From NCBI GenBank assembly GCA_903903635.1, contig CAIUZK010000272.1:1-35547 (forward strand): 35,547 nt of DNA, in the 5' to 3' direction. This DNA is from an uncultured Bacteroidota bacterium (lineage in GTDB: Bacteria; Bacteroidota; Bacteroidia; Chitinophagales; Chitinophagaceae). The position numbers and the translations under genes are program-made. Position 1 is the first letter of the stretch; each line of letters begins with the position of its first letter. Shown here in pieces: positions 8,841-18,800 of this stretch. The notes beneath the pieces were generated by a model. The model was not told the DNA's origin. It did no database searches and saw only the letters and a program-made list of their open reading frames with translations.

Positions 8841-9851
8841 TTAATGTTTTGATTTGTTTCTATAATTTTCAAGTTCCTTTTTCATTTCCTCAATTAACTG
8901 ATTCTCTGTAGGCAGATATAAATGATATTGGCTGGCTATAATATTTTTTGCACCTTCCGGCAATGTGAATTTTACCACAGATTCATTTTTTCGTGCACAA
9001 AGTAGTATGCCAATTGTTGGATTCTCTCTGGGTAGTTTTTCAATTCGATCGTAGTAATTTACATACATCTGCATCTGGCCAATGTCTTCATGTGCAAGCT
9101 TATGCGTTTTAATATCGACCAGAACGAAGCATTGTAATAACCTGTTATAAAATACGAGGTCAATATAAAAGTCATCCCCATCAAGATGCATACGTTTTTG
9201 CCTGGCAACAAAAGAAAACCCATTTCCCAACTCCAGTAAAAACTCTTGCAGGTTGGTGATTATTGCTGATTCCATATCTTTTTCATAATAGGCAGCTTCC
9301 CGTTTTAATCCCAGGAATTCCAGGTACATCGGATCCTTAATAATCTGTTTTGCATCGGTAGGCTGAAGTTCTCCTTTTGCTACAGCCATTACTGCTTCTT
9401 TGTCGCTGCTCAGCATAAGTCGCTCAAAAAGGTTGCTATCTATTTGCCGCTCCAATTGACGTGAATTCCAATTATTTTTTACAGTTTCCGCAATATAAAA
9501 CTCCCTTTTATCTTGATTATCAACGCTTAACAATGCTTTATACTGCGTCCAACTCAATTGCGTCCGCAGTGCGGACGCAATTGGAAAAGTGCGATAAAAT
9601 TGCCTGTAGCGTTCTAATTGTCTTACAGAAAACCCACTTCCGTATTCAGGCTGCAATTGTTCAGAAATGGTTTTTATGAGATATTTACCATAATCAGCCC
9701 GGTCTTTACCATTCTGTTCCTCCTCAAAAATACGTCGGCCAATATGCCAATACATGATTGTCCGTTCATTGTCAACTGCCTTAATTGCATTATTCCTGGC
9801 ATTATTAATGATCGACTTAATGTCACCTATGACCGACTGATTGACCAGCAT
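8841..9851 (-). CDS. DUF1016/YhcG-type PDDEXK nuclease
   Basis: A 336-residue two-domain protein. The N-terminal DUF1016 helical domain covers about residues 1-175, with YWHIGRRIFEEEQ, FSVRQLERYRQFY, LSWTQYKALL and REFYIAETVKNNWNSRQLERQI. The C-terminal PDDEXK nuclease domain has YLEFLGL, the metal-binding Asp231 (DFYIDLVFYN), Asp246-x-Lys248 (VDIKT) and a Gln-rich helix (GQMQMYVNYYD). All catalytic positions look intact, with Asp in place of the common Glu of ExK. Such proteins occur as single genes or beside restriction systems; no methylase is near here. Residues 91-99 (IASALRTQL) are encoded by a perfect 29-nt palindrome (9555-9583) that resembles a second one in the leader. The cellular role is unproven. 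Confidence 0.9.
   Translation of the reverse strand: MLVNQSVIGDIKSIINNARNNAIKAVDNERTIMYWHIGRRIFEEEQNGKDRADYGKYLIKTISEQLQPEYGSGFSVRQLERYRQFYRTFPIASALRTQLSWTQYKALLSVDNQDKREFYIAETVKNNWNSRQLERQIDSNLFERLMLSSDKEAVMAVAKGELQPTDAKQIIKDPMYLEFLGLKREAAYYEKDMESAIITNLQEFLLELGNGFSFVARQKRMHLDGDDFYIDLVFYNRLLQCFVLVDIKTHKLAHEDIGQMQMYVNYYDRIEKLPRENPTIGILLCARKNESVVKFTLPEGAKNIIASQYHLYLPTENQLIEEMKKELENYRNKSKH
9555..9583. repeat. Palindrome copy 1, inside the DUF1016 coding sequence
   Basis: Two 14-nt arms (9555-9568 and 9570-9583) are perfectly inverse-complementary around one central base, G at 9569. The core is GCGTCCGCANTGCGGACGC with AATT flanks. It is read in frame as residues 90-99 of the nuclease. The same core recurs at 9926-9968. 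Confidence 0.95.
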
Positions 9852-9925
9852 TATATTTCTTTTGGAAAATGATATGAGTAGGTGTAAAAATAAAAAATAA
9901 AGCCTGATTTATTATTAATAAAATA

Positions 9926-9968
9926 GCCATTTGAATTGTGTCCGCAATGCGGACGCAATTCAAATGGC
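9926..9968. repeat. Palindrome copy 2, in the DUF1016 leader
   Basis: Two 21-nt arms (9926-9946 and 9948-9968) surround one central A. They differ from perfect pairing at a single position (T9939 against G9955), which as RNA still forms a wobble pair. The central 25 nt match copy 1 except for the central base and this one substitution. It lies 75-117 nt upstream of the nuclease start, downstream of the inferred promoter. Confidence 0.95.
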
Positions 9969-10041
9969 AGATAAACTATTCCATTCCATTCCTTTCCTTT
10001 AAACATTTCTTTATCATACCCTATATGGTATTGTTCGGGAA

Positions 10042-10075
10042 CAAAGGTATTAACAAGGTTAACCACATGCTGCAA
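10042..10075 (-). promoter_or_regulatory. Promoter of the DUF1016/GT-C pair
   Basis: On the minus strand TTG (10073-10075) and TACCTTTG (10042-10049) are spaced by 23 nt. It overlaps the end of the GT2 gene and predicts a transcript start near 10036, so the nuclease mRNA would have a leader of about 185 nt carrying palindrome copy 2. A 74-codon reading frame at 9851-10075 begins upstream of this start and is judged not to be a gene. Confidence 0.5.
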
Positions 10076-10799
10076 GAAAGATTATTGCAATAACAGGCAA
10101 TAGCCTGGACAATTTTATCACATCCCAATACTCAATAAAAGACCTTAATGCATGTTTGGTCAATTTCACAAAACCCATCTTAGAACTGCCGCCTAAACGG
10201 TTGCTCCTGGGGGATGCAACATATTTTTTATTAACCTTTTGCTTTGCCAGAAATGCAGGAAAATGAGTGAATCTTGCATCTGTCGCTGTTTCGAGTATTT
10301 TCCGGTTTATCATGCAGAAATTGCCGTAATTCATGCGCTGGCCGGTTAATAATCTGAACAGCATGCGATACATAAAATAACAACCCCTGAAAATTAGCGG
10401 CTCATTGCGTTTACCCCTCACAATATGCACTATATCTGCTTCCTCTATGGTTAGCATTTCAGCAATCACTTCGGGCGCATCCTGCCCATCTGCATCCATA
10501 ATTATGAACCGCCCCGAAGGATGCAGGCCCGCTTCAACCAACCCTTTATAAATCGCTGCCTGATGGCCTGAATTTTCAGGCATGGAAACAACAGTGAGCC
10601 GTATATTATTGCTGCCGAAAGTAAATGCCTGTAACAATTGTAAAGTATCATCCGTTGAGCAATCATCTACTACAACCACACGGAAGAAAAAAGGTAAATC
10701 AGCTACCGCTTTTGCCACCTGTTCCAAAAACAGGATCACTATAATACTTTCATTATAGCAAGGGGTTATGATGGTAATAACTGGCTGATCAGAGTGCAT
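10059..10799 (-). CDS. GT2 glycosyltransferase, DPM1/GtrB-like, short at the C terminus
   Basis: A 246-residue family 2 glycosyltransferase of the type that moves a sugar from a nucleotide donor to polyprenyl phosphate at the inner membrane face. Visible features: ITIITPCYNE at the start, VVVVDDCSTDDT (about 41-52), GHQAAIYKGL, the metal-binding DAD at 102-104 (IIMDADGQD), and RGKRNEP. The C-terminal part has RLGGSSKMGFVKLTKHAL, then a hydrophobic segment LLPVIAIIFLAACG that stops abruptly. Relatives usually continue with one or two complete membrane helices, so the protein may be C-terminally truncated. It could supply the lipid-linked sugar for the GT-C protein nearby; this is inference. 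Confidence 0.85.
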   Translation of the reverse strand: MHSDQPVITIITPCYNESIIVILFLEQVAKAVADLPFFFRVVVVDDCSTDDTLQLLQAFTFGSNNIRLTVVSMPENSGHQAAIYKGLVEAGLHPSGRFIIMDADGQDAPEVIAEMLTIEEADIVHIVRGKRNEPLIFRGCYFMYRMLFRLLTGQRMNYGNFCMINRKILETATDARFTHFPAFLAKQKVNKKYVASPRSNRLGGSSKMGFVKLTKHALRSFIEYWDVIKLSRLLPVIAIIFLAACG

Positions 10800-10854
10800 A
10801 CTTATGCTATAAAATTACTCGAATTTCCGGTTAGTCGGTAAAATTGGTATAGCT

Positions 10855-10897
10855 GCCAAAAAAGAAAGAAGCAACCCTTGTGAAGTTGCTTCTTTCT
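10855..10897 (-). terminator. Rho-independent terminator after rho
   Basis: AGAAAGAAGCAAC (10863-10875) and GTTGCTTCTTTCT (10885-10897) form a 13-bp stem with a 9-nt loop. On the minus strand it is followed by a T run (plus-strand A run ending at 10863). It lies 26 nt downstream of the rho stop codon. Confidence 0.88.
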
Positions 10898-10922
10898 AAT
10901 CCAGTATAAAAAATTGTTTGAC

Positions 10923-12902
10923 TTACTTATTCATTGTAGCCAGGAACTCTTCATTGCTGCGTGTTCCTTTCATTTGCTGCAGCAGGAAGTGCATAGCCTC
11001 ATCGGTATTCATATCTGCAATATGGTTGCGGAGCAGCCACATTTTGTTTTGTACATCTTTGTCCAGCAGCAGGTCGTCGCGGCGGGTAGAAGATGAAGTA
11101 ATATCGATAGCAGGGTAGATACGTTTGTTGGCCAGTTTGCGGTCCAGTTGTAATTCCATGTTACCGGTACCCTTGAATTCTTCAAAGATCACCTCATCCA
11201 TTTTCGATCCGGTATCGATGAGGGCAGTTGCAAGTATAGTAAGCGAACCACCGTTTTCTATTTTACGTGCGGCTCCAAAGAATTGTTTTGGTTTTTGCAT
11301 CGCATTTGCTTCCACACCGCCACTCAATACCTTACCGCTGGCCGGCGCTACTGTATTGTGAGCACGGGCAAGGCGCGTAATAGAGTCAAGCAATATTACT
11401 ACGTCATGTCCTACTTCCACAAGGCGCTTTGCTTTTTGAAGAGCAATGGTAGATACTTTAACGTGCTTATCGGCGGGTTCATCAAATGTAGAAGCAATAA
11501 CTTCTGCACGCACACTGCGTTGCATATCTGTAACCTCCTCAGGACGCTCATCCACGAGTACTATCATCAGGTAGCACTCAGGGTGATTAGCTGCAATTGC
11601 ATTGGCTACTTCTTTAAGCAGCATTGTTTTACCTGTTTTGGGTTGTGCAACTATCAGACCACGCTGTCCTTTGCCTATAGGTGTAAACAGGTCCATGATA
11701 CGGGTGCTGTAATTACTGCCGGTAGTGGTGAGGCTGAGCTTTTCGTATGGAAATAGTGGTGTAAGATAGTCGAACGGAACACGGTCGCGGATTTCATCCG
11801 GCAATCGTCCATTGATGGTTTCAACCTTGAGCAGTGCGAAGTACTTTTCACCTTCTTTCGGTGGCCGCACATTTCCTTTTACCGTATCGCCTGTTTTCAG
11901 TCCAAACAGTTTTATCTGTGACGGGGAAACATAAATATCATCGGGAGAACTCAGGTAATTGTAGTCGCTGCTGCGCAGAAATCCATAGCCATCGGGCATC
12001 ATTTCCAAAACACCTTCACTGGCAACAATGCCTTCAAATTCGAGATTGAAATTGCTTTGTTTTTCTTCACGGCGGGGAGGCCTGTTGAATGGCTGATGCG
12101 GCTGCTGTTGCGGCTTTTCAGTTTCTACATCAACAGACTGTTGGGGTGGCTGAACTTCCGGTGATTCCACAGGCATTGTGATGCCATTGTTTTCCGGTAT
12201 CTCCGGTTGCTTTTCAACTTCCGGTTTACGTTGAACCGGTGGGGTGCGGTGTTCATTCCTGTTATCAGGCCGGGGTGTGGGTGCATCTCTTTGTGGAGCA
12301 GGCTCTCTTTGCGGAGCAGGTTCTCTTTGTAGTGCAGGTTCTCTTTGCGGAGCAGGCTCTCTTTGCGGAGCAGGCTCCCTGTGAGGCGGAGCATCTCTTC
12401 TAGTATCAAACCGGTGACCGGTTGGTATTACAGGCTTTATATCAGAACGCTGCAGCGGATCGAATCCCGGTCTGACAGGCAGGGCATCAGGAGTAACATC
12501 TTCTTTTGGTTTTCTTGCCCTGCGTTTTTTATCACCTGCAATCTCAGTCACTGGCGCTGTTGTAATTGCTTCCGGCGTATTGATTACTTCCACTACTTCG
12601 GGCGCTGCAGTAACAACCGGCTCTTCGGTTTGTGTAACCGGCTCAGGTGTTACATTGATTATTTCAACAGCTTCAGGTTGTTTCCCGGCAGTAGTAATGT
12701 TTGCTTCTTCTTTAGGTTTTCTGCCGCGTTTCTTTTTTGGCTCTTCCGCCACCGGCTTATTAAGCTGGGCCTGGTGGTCAAGTATAGTATTTACGAGGGA
12801 TTGTTTATCGAGAGAAGCTGTATTCTTTAATTTTAAATTGTCTGCTACGTCTAATAGCTCAGGTATGAGCATATCATTTAACTGCAAAATGTCGTAAGGC
12901 AT
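10923..12902 (-). CDS. rho: Transcription termination factor Rho with extended N-terminal linker
   Basis: A 659-residue hexameric RNA helicase that ends transcripts. Residues 1-45 form the Rho_N helical domain ([20 protein letters not shown]). A long low-complexity linker follows, with AT-hook-like [11 protein letters not shown] and [10 protein letters not shown], many Pro/Glu/Gln residues and a tandem REPAPQ repeat. The cold-shock RNA-binding domain starts near 290 ([34 protein letters not shown], shortened here to its hallmark GYGFLR). The ATPase core has Walker A AQPKTGKT near residue 420, and the [12 protein letters not shown] and [11 protein letters not shown] blocks. It is longer than E. 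coli Rho (419) because of the linker, a known trait of this phylum. It has its own terminator. Confidence 0.97.
   Translation of the reverse strand: MPYDILQLNDMLIPELLDVADNLKLKNTASLDKQSLVNTILDHQAQLNKPVAEEPKKKRGRKPKEEANITTAGKQPEAVEIINVTPEPVTQTEEPVVTAAPEVVEVINTPEAITTAPVTEIAGDKKRRARKPKEDVTPDALPVRPGFDPLQRSDIKPVIPTGHRFDTRRDAPPHREPAPQREPAPQREPALQREPAPQREPAPQRDAPTPRPDNRNEHRTPPVQRKPEVEKQPEIPENNGITMPVESPEVQPPQQSVDVETEKPQQQPHQPFNRPPRREEKQSNFNLEFEGIVASEGVLEMMPDGYGFLRSSDYNYLSSPDDIYVSPSQIKLFGLKTGDTVKGNVRPPKEGEKYFALLKVETINGRLPDEIRDRVPFDYLTPLFPYEKLSLTTTGSNYSTRIMDLFTPIGKGQRGLIVAQPKTGKTMLLKEVANAIAANHPECYLMIVLVDERPEEVTDMQRSVRAEVIASTFDEPADKHVKVSTIALQKAKRLVEVGHDVVILLDSITRLARAHNTVAPASGKVLSGGVEANAMQKPKQFFGAARKIENGGSLTILATALIDTGSKMDEVIFEEFKGTGNMELQLDRKLANKRIYPAIDITSSSTRRDDLLLDKDVQNKMWLLRNHIADMNTDEAMHFLLQQMKGTRSNEEFLATMNK
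12286..12375 (-). repeat. 18-bp tandem repeat within rho (five units)
   Basis: Five 18-bp units lie head to tail (12286, 12304, 12322, 12340, 12358), differing by few substitutions; the third unit is most diverged. They encode the repeated hexapeptide REPAPQ in the disordered linker. The reading frame is preserved because the unit is a multiple of three, so copy number could change without a frameshift. Confidence 0.93.
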
Positions 12903-13079
12903 GCTTGGATTTTTTCTGAATAAATATTTTTTCTAAAAATAATTATAGTTAAACGCTGAATAATAATTGATTTACTTAGATTAATTCAATTAGAATTTTC
13001 GGATAATTGAATGAAGGATGGAAAAAAACTGTTTCCTTGGTGCAAGTTTACAACTGTTTTCTGTAATAAAAAAAATATT
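12903..13079. other. AT-rich gap upstream of rho
   Basis: A 177-nt very AT-rich region between the epimerase stop and the rho start, containing the rho leader. No clear TAnnTTTG box is seen on the minus strand, and no terminator for the epimerase gene. Confidence 0.5.
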
Positions 13080-14063
13080 TTACTTTTTCAGCGAATTAAT
13101 ATAGTGATGTGACATTTGTTCAATTGTTTGATTAATAGGCGTATAACTGAACAAAGGAAAAGCTTTTTGTAACTTATTATTATTATAAAGGGACACAAGA
13201 TTACTGTTACTGGCTGTTTCTCTGGTTAAAGAAGGAGATGAGCCGGAAATCCTGTTTTTTATCAGGCTTAATCGCCATGCTATTCCGGCCATCAATGAAT
13301 TGGCATAATAGTGCGGTGGTTTTTTGTTCATGGCTTTTGCGAGTTTTGTAAATACTTCGAAATAGCCAAAATTACCAGCGCTTAAAATATACCTTTCCGA
13401 ATGGACAGGTGATTCCATTAGCATGGTCATTGCCTGCACCACATCAGCTGCATCTACCCATGATGTAACCCCCTTTGTATAAAATGGGAATTCGTTATTT
13501 ACAATATTGAGCAACTGATATGGAGGGTCATTTTTCTCACAAGTGCCGAGCAAAATTCCGGGGTTTACAATTACTGCATTGAGCCCCTCGCCTATGCCGC
13601 GCCAAACCTCTGTTTCTGCCATGTATTTACTGAGTCCGTAAGCAGAGTTATACCTGCTTTCTCCCCATTCTTCCTCCTCATTTATTTCCTTTTCCGTATT
13701 TCCATCTCTTCCCAGGGCCGCAATAGAACTTACGTAAACCATCTTGTTTATCCCTTGCAGCAATGCCTGGTTTACGAGATTCGCCGTGCTTTCAGGATTA
13801 AAGTGCAACAGATCATCTCTTCTGGCAGGATCAAATGATACAATGGCAGCGCAGTGGTAAATTTCAGTTATACCTTTCATTGCCTCCTCCACATCAAAAA
13901 TATCCAGCAGATCGCAATATTGCCACTCGATTCCCGGAAGAGATAATAACTCATCGGAAGGTTTACGGCTATGAAATAATGCACGCACTTTTTGTCCACG
14001 AACAGCTAAGTCCTTAACCAGGTATCTGCCAAGAAAACCGCTTGCGCCAGTTACTAAAACCAT
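13080..14063 (-). CDS. NAD(P)-dependent epimerase/dehydratase (extended SDR)
   Basis: A 327-residue Rossmann-fold oxidoreductase. TGASGFLG (residues 5-12) is the extended-SDR nucleotide-binding motif. YHCAAIVSFDP is the conserved NNAG-type segment, SS at 112-113 supplies the catalytic Ser region, and Tyr142/Lys146 form the YxxxK pair in YGLSK. The C-terminal part (VDAADVVQAM onward) is the substrate-binding domain. It most resembles dihydroflavonol-4-reductase-like and nucleoside-sugar epimerase proteins; the substrate is not predictable. It is separated from rho by 177 nt and divergent from pheS. Confidence 0.85.
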   Translation of the reverse strand: MVLVTGASGFLGRYLVKDLAVRGQKVRALFHSRKPSDELLSLPGIEWQYCDLLDIFDVEEAMKGITEIYHCAAIVSFDPARRDDLLHFNPESTANLVNQALLQGINKMVYVSSIAALGRDGNTEKEINEEEEWGESRYNSAYGLSKYMAETEVWRGIGEGLNAVIVNPGILLGTCEKNDPPYQLLNIVNNEFPFYTKGVTSWVDAADVVQAMTMLMESPVHSERYILSAGNFGYFEVFTKLAKAMNKKPPHYYANSLMAGIAWRLSLIKNRISGSSPSLTRETASNSNLVSLYNNNKLQKAFPLFSYTPINQTIEQMSHHYINSLKK

Positions 14064-14481
14064 CGGGAGAAAAAAATCAGTGTCTTAATGAATTTGATGC
14101 AGTGAAAATGCATGTTTTAAGAAAATAAATGCCGGCAAATATTATCTCCTTTATCGGGGCTGGTAATTTAACTTACCATTGTTGCAGGATTTGTTTTCTA
14201 ATAGTTACCCATATAGAGTCATACACTTATCGGGCCAAAGGTAGGTTACAAAACAATATGAAACGAGCCTTCAAAAGCTAAAATTATGTATACAAACAAA
14301 TGGGCTTTCTGATAAAAGTCTGATTTGGTACTTCAATTATTATATTGATAAGTGAATTAATCTGTTGCCGGTTACATCTGGAATTATACAAAAACGTTCC
14401 TAATTGATCTGCAGTTTGAAAAGGAACGAAATTCTATACTGAATTGTTACTTTTAACCGAACCGAATATCTTTGCTTTATT
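14064..14481. other. Divergent intergenic region between epimerase and pheS
   Basis: 418 nt, AT-rich. It holds the pheS promoter at its right end and, on the minus strand, CAAAGGTA at 14236-14243 (TACCTTTG), a possible -7 box for the epimerase with a leader of about 165 nt but no well-spaced -33. No RNA gene, T-box-like structure or Phe-rich leader peptide was recognised. Confidence 0.5.
14444..14474 (+). promoter_or_regulatory. pheS promoter, giving a nearly leaderless mRNA
   Basis: TTG (14444-14446) and TATCTTTG (14467-14474) are separated by 20 nt, an ideal match. Only seven nt lie between the -7 box and the ATG at 14482, so transcription should start at or within a few bases of the start codon. 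Confidence 0.72.
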
Positions 14482-15507
14482 ATGGCATCCTTACAGGAAC
14501 AAATTGGTATTTACGAACAGGAGATAAAATCCTTCATTGCTAAAGAGGCTTCGGAACTGGAAAATTTCAGGATCAGGTTTCTTGGAACCAAGGGGATTGT
14601 TAAGCAATTGTCGGGCGAGATGAAAAATGTTCCGGGAGAGCTGCGCAAGGAAGCGGGCCAATTGCTCAATGCTTTCAAACAACTGGCTGAGGAGAAATTC
14701 GAAAGTTTCAGAGAAATATTGCAGGAAGGCGGAGAGAAAAAGGAATCTATAGATATTTCTTTACCGGGCACCCCTTTGCCTATCGGAACCAGGCATCCAC
14801 TGCATATTATCGAAAATAAAATTGTAGATATCTTCGAAAAAATAGGGTTCAGCGTGGCAACAGGTCCGGAAATTGAAGATGACTGGCATAATTTCACTTC
14901 GCTGAATATGCCTGAGAATCATCCGGCACGGGATATGCAGGATACCTTTTATGTAGCTACAAATCCTGATTGGGTTTTACGCACACATACTTCATCGGTA
15001 CAGGCGCGCATATTGGAGACACAATCACTGCCTGTAAGGGTTATATGTCCAGGCAGAGTATATAGGAATGAAACTATTTCTGCCAGGGCGCATTGCTTCT
15101 TTCATCAGTGTGAAGGGCTTTATGTTGATAAAAATGTTTCATTTGCCGACCTTAAGCAAACACTTTATTATTTTGTTACTGAAATGTTTGGCCCCGATAC
15201 AAAGGTAAGATTCAGGCCATCCTACTTTCCATTTACCGAGCCCAGCGCCGAAATGGATATTTCATGCACAGTGTGTGGCGGCAAGGGTTGCAACTTATGC
15301 AAGCATACCGGATGGGTGGAAATATTGGGTTGCGGAATGGTACATCCCAATATGCTGCGGAATTTTGGTATAGACCCTGAGGTATATACCGGCTTTGCTT
15401 TCGGGATGGGTGTGGAGCGTATAACGCAAATAAAATATCAGGTGAACGATCTTCGGCTTTATTCTCAAAATGATGTTCGCTTTTTAAGACAGTTCCAGTC
15501 GCAATGA
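14482..15507 (+). CDS. pheS: Phenylalanyl-tRNA synthetase alpha subunit
   Basis: A 341-residue class II synthetase catalytic subunit that, with PheT as an (alpha-beta)2 enzyme, charges tRNA-Phe. The N-terminal coiled coil (residues 1-90) contacts tRNA. The catalytic core follows: GTRHPLHIIENKIVDIFEKIGF, motif 2 around GRVYRNE (about 191), RPSYFPFTEPSAEMDI, a Cys-rich CTVCGGKGCNLCKHTGW segment, and motif 3 as FGMGVERITQIKY (about 309). Length is normal for the family. pheT does not follow; the next gene is 390 nt away and unrelated, so the subunits are encoded apart, as in many bacteria of this phylum. Confidence 0.97.
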   Translation: MASLQEQIGIYEQEIKSFIAKEASELENFRIRFLGTKGIVKQLSGEMKNVPGELRKEAGQLLNAFKQLAEEKFESFREILQEGGEKKESIDISLPGTPLPIGTRHPLHIIENKIVDIFEKIGFSVATGPEIEDDWHNFTSLNMPENHPARDMQDTFYVATNPDWVLRTHTSSVQARILETQSLPVRVICPGRVYRNETISARAHCFFHQCEGLYVDKNVSFADLKQTLYYFVTEMFGPDTKVRFRPSYFPFTEPSAEMDISCTVCGGKGCNLCKHTGWVEILGCGMVHPNMLRNFGIDPEVYTGFAFGMGVERITQIKYQVNDLRLYSQNDVRFLRQFQSQ

Positions 15508-15897
15508 CCATGATTTCAGTGCTGCATTAAATTATTTTTCTTATATCGGTGTTGCTTTATAAAGTGAGTGGCAATATTGTGTATTACATTGCATGACAAT
15601 TAGCAAATTAAGTAAATATATTGGCGAAATTCAAATAAAAAATTCGTAAAAGGTGCAGGGTTGTTTTAATGATTTATACATTTTTTGACGCGTGAATTTT
15701 ACTCCAAATACACTTGATCAACATTTTGATCAATCTTATTTTGGAAAATAGCCGCAATGAATCATTAATTTTCAATTAATATCGATTTTTCTGGCAGGCT
15801 TTTCGATAATTTATAATAATAAATTATTGCTTTTTTAACAAAGATTTATTATCTTTATTATCCGCTTATATATTTTAGGAAGCCATAAATATTTTTT
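15508..15897. other. AT-rich intergenic region before the PKD gene
   Basis: 390 nt without a coding region. A perfect 7-bp inverted repeat TTGATCA/TGATCAA lies near 15716-15735 without a T run after it. The promoter of the PKD gene is at the right end. No RNA gene is recognised. Confidence 0.55.
15827..15857 (+). promoter_or_regulatory. Probable promoter of the PKD-SprF pair
   Basis: TTG (15827-15829) and TATCTTTA (15850-15857) are 20 nt apart. The last base of the -7 box is A instead of G. The transcript would start about 35 nt before the ATG at 15898. Confidence 0.45.
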
Positions 15898-18800
15898 ATG
15901 AGATTATTTACCCCAAAATTCTTATACATCCTACTCCTCTGCTTGCCGGCTTTTTCGGTTAAAGCACAGCTTGTTGCCGGATTTACAGCATCACCAACAT
16001 CGGGTTGCGCCCCATTGGTGGTATGCTTTACCAATACCACAACTCCTACAACAGGCACTACCTATGACTGGAATCTTGACAACGGTTCGGCAATAATACA
16101 TTTAACGGATCCATGCGGCAGTTACCTGACAGCTGGCACATATACAGTTACGCTAACTGCGCACAATGGCAGTAGTACCTCCACTCATACTGCAGTAATA
16201 ACGGTGTATCCTTCACCTGTAGTTAATTTTACTGTTAATGATACTACTATTTGTCCCGGAACATCGGTGACATTTACAAGTACTACAGTGGGTGGGGTGC
16301 CTGGTCCCGTGACATATAGCTGGGCATATGGCGATGGATTCGGTGGCACAGGCTCGCCATCAACACATACCTACACTTCTCCTGGTTATCGTAATGTGAC
16401 TCTAACTGCAACCAATGCAGATGGTTGTGTGGCCTCACTGACCAAGACCGCATATGTGGATGTTTATACACCACCAATTGCATCATTCTCAGCGCCAATC
16501 ACCCATTTTTGCCGGGCTCCCGGAATTGCCAACTTCATTGCTGCGCCTACCGGAACTGCGCCTTTTAGTTATACCTGGTTTTTTGGAGATGGTTCACCAA
16601 CGTCTTCACTTTCAAATCCTTCCCATACCTACTCTGCACCGGGGAGCTATACAGTAAAATTGATTGTGACAGATGCACATGGTTGTATAGACAGTATTAC
16701 CATGACGGGTTATATTGTGGTAGGTAGTTTGCATGCCTCATTTACCTATCCCACCACAGCATGTGTGAATACAGTTGTTACATTTCCAAACACCAGCAGC
16801 GCCCACGTTTCGGCCAGTTGGGATTATGGTGATACGCATACTTCGACAACTGAAACAGGATCAAATGTTTTTACTGTTGCAGGTACCTACAATGTCAGGC
16901 TGATTATTTTTGATGGTTTTTGTTATGATACTGTTTACCACTCAATAGTAATATTGCCCGGGGCATCAGGCAGCTTTACTATTACACCTGCAGAGCCTTG
17001 CCCTGCACCAGCTACCGCAACATTTACTGCTACATTGCCGGCAGGATGTACTGTATTATGGCAATATGGCGATGGCGCTACCGGCGCCGGCTATACATCC
17101 TCACATACCTACGGAGCCAACGGATGCGATACTGTGCAGATGATAGTTACCAATGCAAGTGGATGTATTGATACTTTTACCCAGACTTATTGCATTTACG
17201 ATCTCATATATTTTGTCAGCCGGGGTATCGATACTGCAGGTTGCGCACCATTTACGGTATTATTTAACTCCTTTGCCCAGACATCGGTACCGGGGCCAAG
17301 TGTTGCGCCTTACCCCTATCCAATTTCATCTTACACATGGAATTTTGGAGATGGATCACCTACCTCTACTGCTCCTATGCCAGCACATACTTATACAGCG
17401 GCAGGCACCTATTTTGTTACTGTAAATATTGTTACTGCCAACGGATGTACTGCTACTGCAACCATTACCATATTAGTAGGTAACCCGCCGGTGGTTACCT
17501 TTACCGGGTCTCCGCTGCATCTTTGCTACCATAATAATAATGTTAGTTTTGTTTCAACCATTATTACAGGGCCGGTAGATGATTATCTCTGGCAGTACGG
17601 TGATGGAGGCAGTGATCATGGTTTATTCCCAACAATAAATCATCATTTTACCATACCTGGTCTGTTTTCAGTAACGTTAACGCCGTCCTACCATGGTTGC
17701 CCGGGTCCTCCAGTAGTACTTACTAACTATGTTCTTATTGATTCGCCGATGTCCATTATTCATGATAGTGTACTTTGTTCACCGGCCAAAAGAGTTTATT
17801 TCGGTGACAGTTCGCTGGGCGATGATACCCACTTATGGATATTCGGAGACGGGTCGGCCAATTCAACAGCCAATAACCCAATACATGATTATCCTTTGCC
17901 CATATCCTATACGGCAACACTTACTACTTATAACATAGCCAGTGGTTGCAGGGATACAACTAGTAGGGCTATTGACCTGCACAGGCCTGTTGTAACTTTC
18001 ACAACTCCTGATACAGCCGTATGCCGGGATAGCTTTGTGTTGTTCACATCCTCGGTCACGGGAGGGATTGCTCTGTCTTATTTGTGGCATAGTTTCGGTC
18101 ATTCGGCAGACAGCACTTCATCTACTTACCTGGATACGTTTCATATACCCGGGATTTATAGCATCAGGCTTATTATCAGTGATCAGAACTATTGTTTAGA
18201 TACGGCAATAAGAACAAATTATTTGCTGGTAGCTAAACCAGTGGCTACTTTCTCAGTAGCTCCACCAAGTGGATGCTGGCCACTGACAGCAGTGTTTACC
18301 GATCATGCGACTGATGTTGCGGGTACATTTTTTACAAATTACATCTGGAACTTTGGAGACACATATACCTCAACAGGTCCAAGTCCTACGGTGACGCACC
18401 TATATACAACTGTGGGTACAATGACTATTACCGAAATAGTCACGGACAACATTGGTTGTAAGGATACCATAGCATTACCTCTTGTAACCATATACAAACC
18501 TACTGCAGCTTTCTCGGCAAGCACTATACATCCGTGTCTTAACGACAATGTGACTTTCACTAATACCTCTTCAACAACTGCATCTTCATTCTGGACATTT
18601 GGAGACGGAGGTACATCAACTGTTACCAATCCTGTACATGCATATACCGCAACAGGCACTTATACTGTAAGACTGGTAGCTACTGATACTCATGGTTGCC
18701 ATGATACGCTAACCCGGACCAGTTATATTATAGTTACCCAACCACATGCATCATTCTATATGGATGATTCAACTTCGATATGTCCGCCGCTCACAGTTCA

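Noticed and set aside
8841-9851. Restriction-modification or toxin-antitoxin locus around the PDDEXK gene
   Set aside because: No methyltransferase, specificity subunit, helicase or small partner gene lies next to it; the neighbours are glycosyltransferases.
9851-10075. 74-codon minus-strand reading frame between GT2 and the DUF1016 gene
   Set aside because: It overlaps the GT2 end, starts upstream of the predicted transcript start, runs through the palindrome and resembles no family I know.
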